In this document: positions 3,734-6,600 of the stretch, one piece after another
Position numbering within the stretch: position 1 is the stretch's first letter
Layout: each line of letters begins with the position of its first letter
Assembly: GCA_030433395.1 (NCBI GenBank)
Contig: JAUILX010000054.1
Location: 1-6,600 of the forward strand
Direction: 5' to 3'
DNA: 6,600 nucleotides
From: Chlamydiia bacterium
GTDB lineage: Bacteria > Chlamydiota > Chlamydiia > Chlamydiales > JACKPQ01
Made by a program: the position numbers and the translations under genes
Notes under the pieces: model-generated
Told to the model about the DNA's origin: nothing
The model's database searches: none
Seen by the model: the letters and a program-made list of their open reading frames with translations, nothing else

Positions 3734-6600
3734 ATGCTGAACGTTAGAAAATTGAGACAAGACTTTTCATCGACAATACTTCGAGATGGCAAAACGCTTT
3801 TTGAAGATAAGAAGGTGCTGTCTGCTAAAATCTTGCACCTCGATACGAATACGCTTCGTATCTCTGCGCAAGTGCAAGGGCAATATGAAAATGCCTATGA
3901 AACTGAGATTGAAATTGATCGAAGGGAATGCGAAACAATTGACTCCAATTGCGACTGCCCCTATCACTATGACTGCCAACATCTAGCCGCTCTTATGTAT
4001 TATTTAGAAGCTAATTTAGATAAGATTCTTGTTGAATACTCAGAAGAGGCTGATTTAGAATCGATTGATGAAGAGGGGGCTGAAGGGGCAAAAGCTGAGC
4101 TTCTCAAGCATGTTCAAGAGGCTGCAAATAAAGAAGAAGAGCGCAAAGATGTTGAGTACAAGCGGCAGCTTTTACAAGAATATGTGGCTTCCTCAGCACT
4201 CCTTGCTCAATCGCCTTTTTTTCTAAAACAGCAAGAGCAAAAAATTGATCGTGCTGAGCTGGCAATTATCTTTAAGCCCGTTACAGATAAAAAGCAAAAA
4301 ACTAGTATAGAAATGCAGTTTGCGCTGAGGCTTCCATCACGCAGTAAACCCTTGCATATTCCAAATCTTAAAACGTTTTTGCTCAGCATGCGCTTTCAAG
4401 AAGCGCTCTATGTTGGGGGTAAAAAATATTCTTTTGGTTTGCAATCATTTGATGAGCGCCATCGAGAAATGGCTCGTATTGTTTTTGAGCATGCACGCCT
4501 TCCTGAAAAAACAGGTTCTGATCGAGCGCTGAAAATTGGGATGATTGATCCCGCGATTTTTGGAGCAGTTTTGGCCAAGGCCTTTGACGTTGCAATGAGC
4601 GATATTAAGGCTCAAAATACCCAGTTTCAAGATGATGAACTATTTACGCTGCCATGTCTTTATTTCGAAAGTTTGGAGCGTCCTTTACATTTTTCACCTT
4701 ATTTTGCCTCTTTTTGTTTTAATTTAGAGTACATTGAACCGCCAGCAAAGAAGATTTTGATTAATCCAACTCTTATGGTTGGAAGTGAGCCTGTAACGCT
4801 TGAGGATGTGCAGCTTTTGGAATGTGCAACGCCGGGGATGTTGCATGAAGGTGTCTATCATCGCTTCGCTCCAAACATCACACGGCAGCACTTGAAAAAT
4901 TTGAGTCCAATCCGAGATATGACGATTCCTGAGCCGCTTTTTGGCACCTTTGTGGAAAATGCTTTGCCGCAGCTTTCAGAATATGCCACAGTCGCTCACA
5001 AGAGCGTTACAGATAAGTTTGTAACGCTGCCTTACACGGGCGAGATGCAGGCTGTTTGTGACATCTCTTTTTTAAACGGTGAGCTTGATGCCATGCTTCA
5101 ATTTAAGTATGATGAGCACCTTATTCCTGCAACACCAGCACAACTTCAAGACGAGCATCTTGATACGTTTATTACAGACGATGGAATTGTTGCGCGCAAT
5201 CTTGTTGAAGAGCGCAGTATTATAGATGATCTATTTTTAGATTTCGTATTTGATAATGAACAAGGAATGTTTTTGGCAAAAAGCGAGAAAAAAATTGTCG
5301 AATTCATGACTGAGACAATTCCCCGTAATCAAGGGCGTGTGCAGTTTAACTGTCCACAAAATTTGCTCGACCAATTCATTTATGACGAGAGCAAGTTCAC
5401 GCTTAAGCTCTCACACACTGATCGGATGGACACTTATCTCATCGATCTGAAAGTTGATGGCGCTTTAAGAGGTGTCAGAATGGACCGCCTTTGGGAATGT
5501 CTGTCTGCTAAAAAAGCCTTTATCGAGTTGGCGCGTCCCAAGGGGAGTAAAGCGGATGGGAAAAATAAGATTCCTAAAATTCTTGTCTTAAATCTTGATA
5601 CAATTGGCGGTGTTGTTCAGCTATTTGATGAGTTGGGTATTGCTAAACTTGACAACCACGTGATTGAACGGCCAATTTGGTCAATTGCCAATATCGATGC
5701 ATCCAACTTTGAGGGGCTTCCTGTTAAATTTACTGTGACCAAGCGCTTAGAGGATGTACGTGCACAGATGTTAGGAGAAAAGACAATTGAATTTTCTCCT
5801 GTGCCAAAAGATGTTAAGGCGACCCTGCGTAGCTATCAAACGGAAGGGGTTCAGTGGCTTGAGCGTCTGCGCTTAATGTATCTTAATGGAATTTTAGCCG
5901 ATGACATGGGCCTTGGAAAAACCATTCAGGCTATAGCCGCTATCACGCAGTATAATCAAAATGCTACAAAGCCCACACTTGTTGTTTGTCCTACATCGTT
6001 GCTCTATAATTGGAAAGAGGAGTTTCATCGCTTTAATCCAAAGATGACAACACTTGTTGTGGATGGCATTCCAGCACAGCGTAAAAAATTGATTGCCGAT
6101 GTCAAAAAGCACAACGTGATTATCACATCTTATAGCTTATTGCAAAAAGACGTTGAACAGTATCAAAAAACAACATTTGGTTACGCAATATTAGATGAGG
6201 CGCAGCACATAAAAAACCGCGGTACGCGCAATGCCAAATCAGTTAAAATGATCAAGGCAGAGCATCGTTTAATTCTTTCTGGAACGCCTATTGAGAACTC
6301 ACTAGATGAGCTTTGGAGTCTGTTTGATTTTCTCATGCCTGGCTTCCTTTCAACATTTGAGCGATTTGTTGAAAAATACATTCGAGTCCAGGGCGATGAG
6401 CAAAATAAAAACCTTAACTATTTGCGTAAAAAAGTGGCTCCGTTTGTCATGCGCCGCATGAAGGCAGACGTGCTAAAAGATCTGCCACCTGTTGATGAAA
6501 TTGTTTACCATACACAGCTTTCTGATTCACAGCACGAGCTCTACCGCTCTTATGCAGAATCAGCACTTGGCGAGCTGACCAAAATGGTTGAGCGAGACGG
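3734..6600 (+). CDS. SWIM zinc-finger SNF2-family ATPase/helicase (3' end outside window)
   Basis: One frame stays open for 955 codons from ATG 3734 to the window edge. It encodes a bacterial SWI/SNF2 superfamily 2 protein, expected to use ATP to translocate on double-stranded DNA and move or strip bound proteins. A SWIM zinc finger (C73-x-C75-x5-C81-x-H83) comes first. It is followed by an acidic, probably helical segment (about 102-150) and a long region (about 150-690) in the position of the bacterial SNF2-associated domain. The first RecA-like lobe has Y701-Q702 upstream of the nucleotide site, motif I DDMGLGKT (723-730), motif Ia around VVCPTSLL (750-757), motif II DEAQ (821-824), motif III SGTPIEN (849-855) and the linker FVMRRMKADVL (904-914). 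The second lobe with motifs IV-VI lies beyond 6600, probably about 200 more residues. Its position divergent from tig matches the SNF2 helicase locus of Chlamydia as I recall it. The nucleoid role is inference. Confidence 0.93.
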   Translation, partial: MLNVRKLRQDFSSTILRDGKTLFEDKKVLSAKILHLDTNTLRISAQVQGQYENAYETEIEIDRRECETIDSNCDCPYHYDCQHLAALMYYLEANLDKILVEYSEEADLESIDEEGAEGAKAELLKHVQEAANKEEERKDVEYKRQLLQEYVASSALLAQSPFFLKQQEQKIDRAELAIIFKPVTDKKQKTSIEMQFALRLPSRSKPLHIPNLKTFLLSMRFQEALYVGGKKYSFGLQSFDERHREMARIVFEHARLPEKTGSDRALKIGMIDPAIFGAVLAKAFDVAMSDIKAQNTQFQDDELFTLPCLYFESLERPLHFSPYFASFCFNLEYIEPPAKKILINPTLMVGSEPVTLEDVQLLECATPGMLHEGVYHRFAPNITRQHLKNLSPIRDMTIPEPLFGTFVENALPQLSEYATVAHKSVTDKFVTLPYTGEMQAVCDISFLNGELDAMLQFKYDEHLIPATPAQLQDEHLDTFITDDGIVARNLVEERSIIDDLFLDFVFDNEQGMFLAKSEKKIVEFMTETIPRNQGRVQFNCPQNLLDQFIYDESKFTLKLSHTDRMDTYLIDLKVDGALRGVRMDRLWECLSAKKAFIELARPKGSKADGKNKIPKILVLNLDTIGGVVQLFDELGIAKLDNHVIERPIWSIANIDASNFEGLPVKFTVTKRLEDVRAQMLGEKTIEFSPVPKDVKATLRSYQTEGVQWLERLRLMYLNGILADDMGLGKTIQAIAAITQYNQNATKPTLVVCPTSLLYNWKEEFHRFNPKMTTLVVDGIPAQRKKLIADVKKHNVIITSYSLLQKDVEQYQKTTFGYAILDEAQHIKNRGTRNAKSVKMIKAEHRLILSGTPIENSLDELWSLFDFLMPGFLSTFERFVEKYIRVQGDEQNKNLNYLRKKVAPFVMRRMKADVLKDLPPVDEIVYHTQLSDSQHELYRSYAESALGELTKMVERD

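Noticed and set aside
3589..3792. A 67-codon minus-strand open frame spanning the divergent spacer
   Set aside because: It is built largely on homopolymer tracts, lacks a ribosome site, and overlaps both the SNF2 start and the tRNA promoter.
5894..6381. Minus-strand open frames under the SNF2 motor region
   Set aside because: The plus strand carries ordered SNF2 motifs throughout this stretch, so the minus-strand frames are shadows.

Overview
The window looks like part of a chromosome from the order Chlamydiales. The evidence is gene content and order: tig, clpP and clpX run together on the minus strand, and a SWIM-plus-SNF2 helicase gene is divergent from them. As I recall, Chlamydia has the same local arrangement (trigger factor, second ClpP and ClpX beside an SNF2 helicase). 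The proteins resemble chlamydial families but are too diverged for me to name a genus. An environmental or amoeba-associated chlamydia would fit. The species assignment is inference.

Layout. Positions 2-226 (+) hold the 3' end of an unrecognised gene, which overlaps the clpX end tail to tail by 9 bases. Positions 218-3548 (-) form a compact block, read right to left: tRNA-Gly(GCC), trigger factor (tig), ClpP protease (clpP) and ClpX unfoldase (clpX). A good sigma70-type promoter (TTGTTT, 17 bp, TATACT) lies 11 bp upstream of the tRNA. A second plausible promoter (TTGCGA, 17 bp, TATAGT) overlaps the tig stop and could drive clpP-clpX alone. Positions 3549-3733 are an A-tract-rich divergent spacer. 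From 3734 to the window edge (+) one uninterrupted frame of 955 codons encodes an SNF2-family ATPase with an N-terminal SWIM zinc finger. It is cut off before its second RecA-like lobe.

Function. The minus-strand block is a protein-quality-control unit. Trigger factor receives nascent chains at the ribosome exit tunnel. ClpX unfolds substrates and feeds them to the ClpP chamber. A tRNA gene at the head means that maturing the tRNA would also create the 5' end of the tig message. The divergent SNF2 protein is a predicted DNA translocase or nucleoid remodeller with no evident biochemical link to the Clp genes.

I see no mobile element, CRISPR array, phage gene or clearly new system. The points of most interest are the tRNA-led operon, the internal clpP promoter, start-site corrections, an A8 run at the clpP/clpX junction and a diverged PPIase domain in trigger factor.
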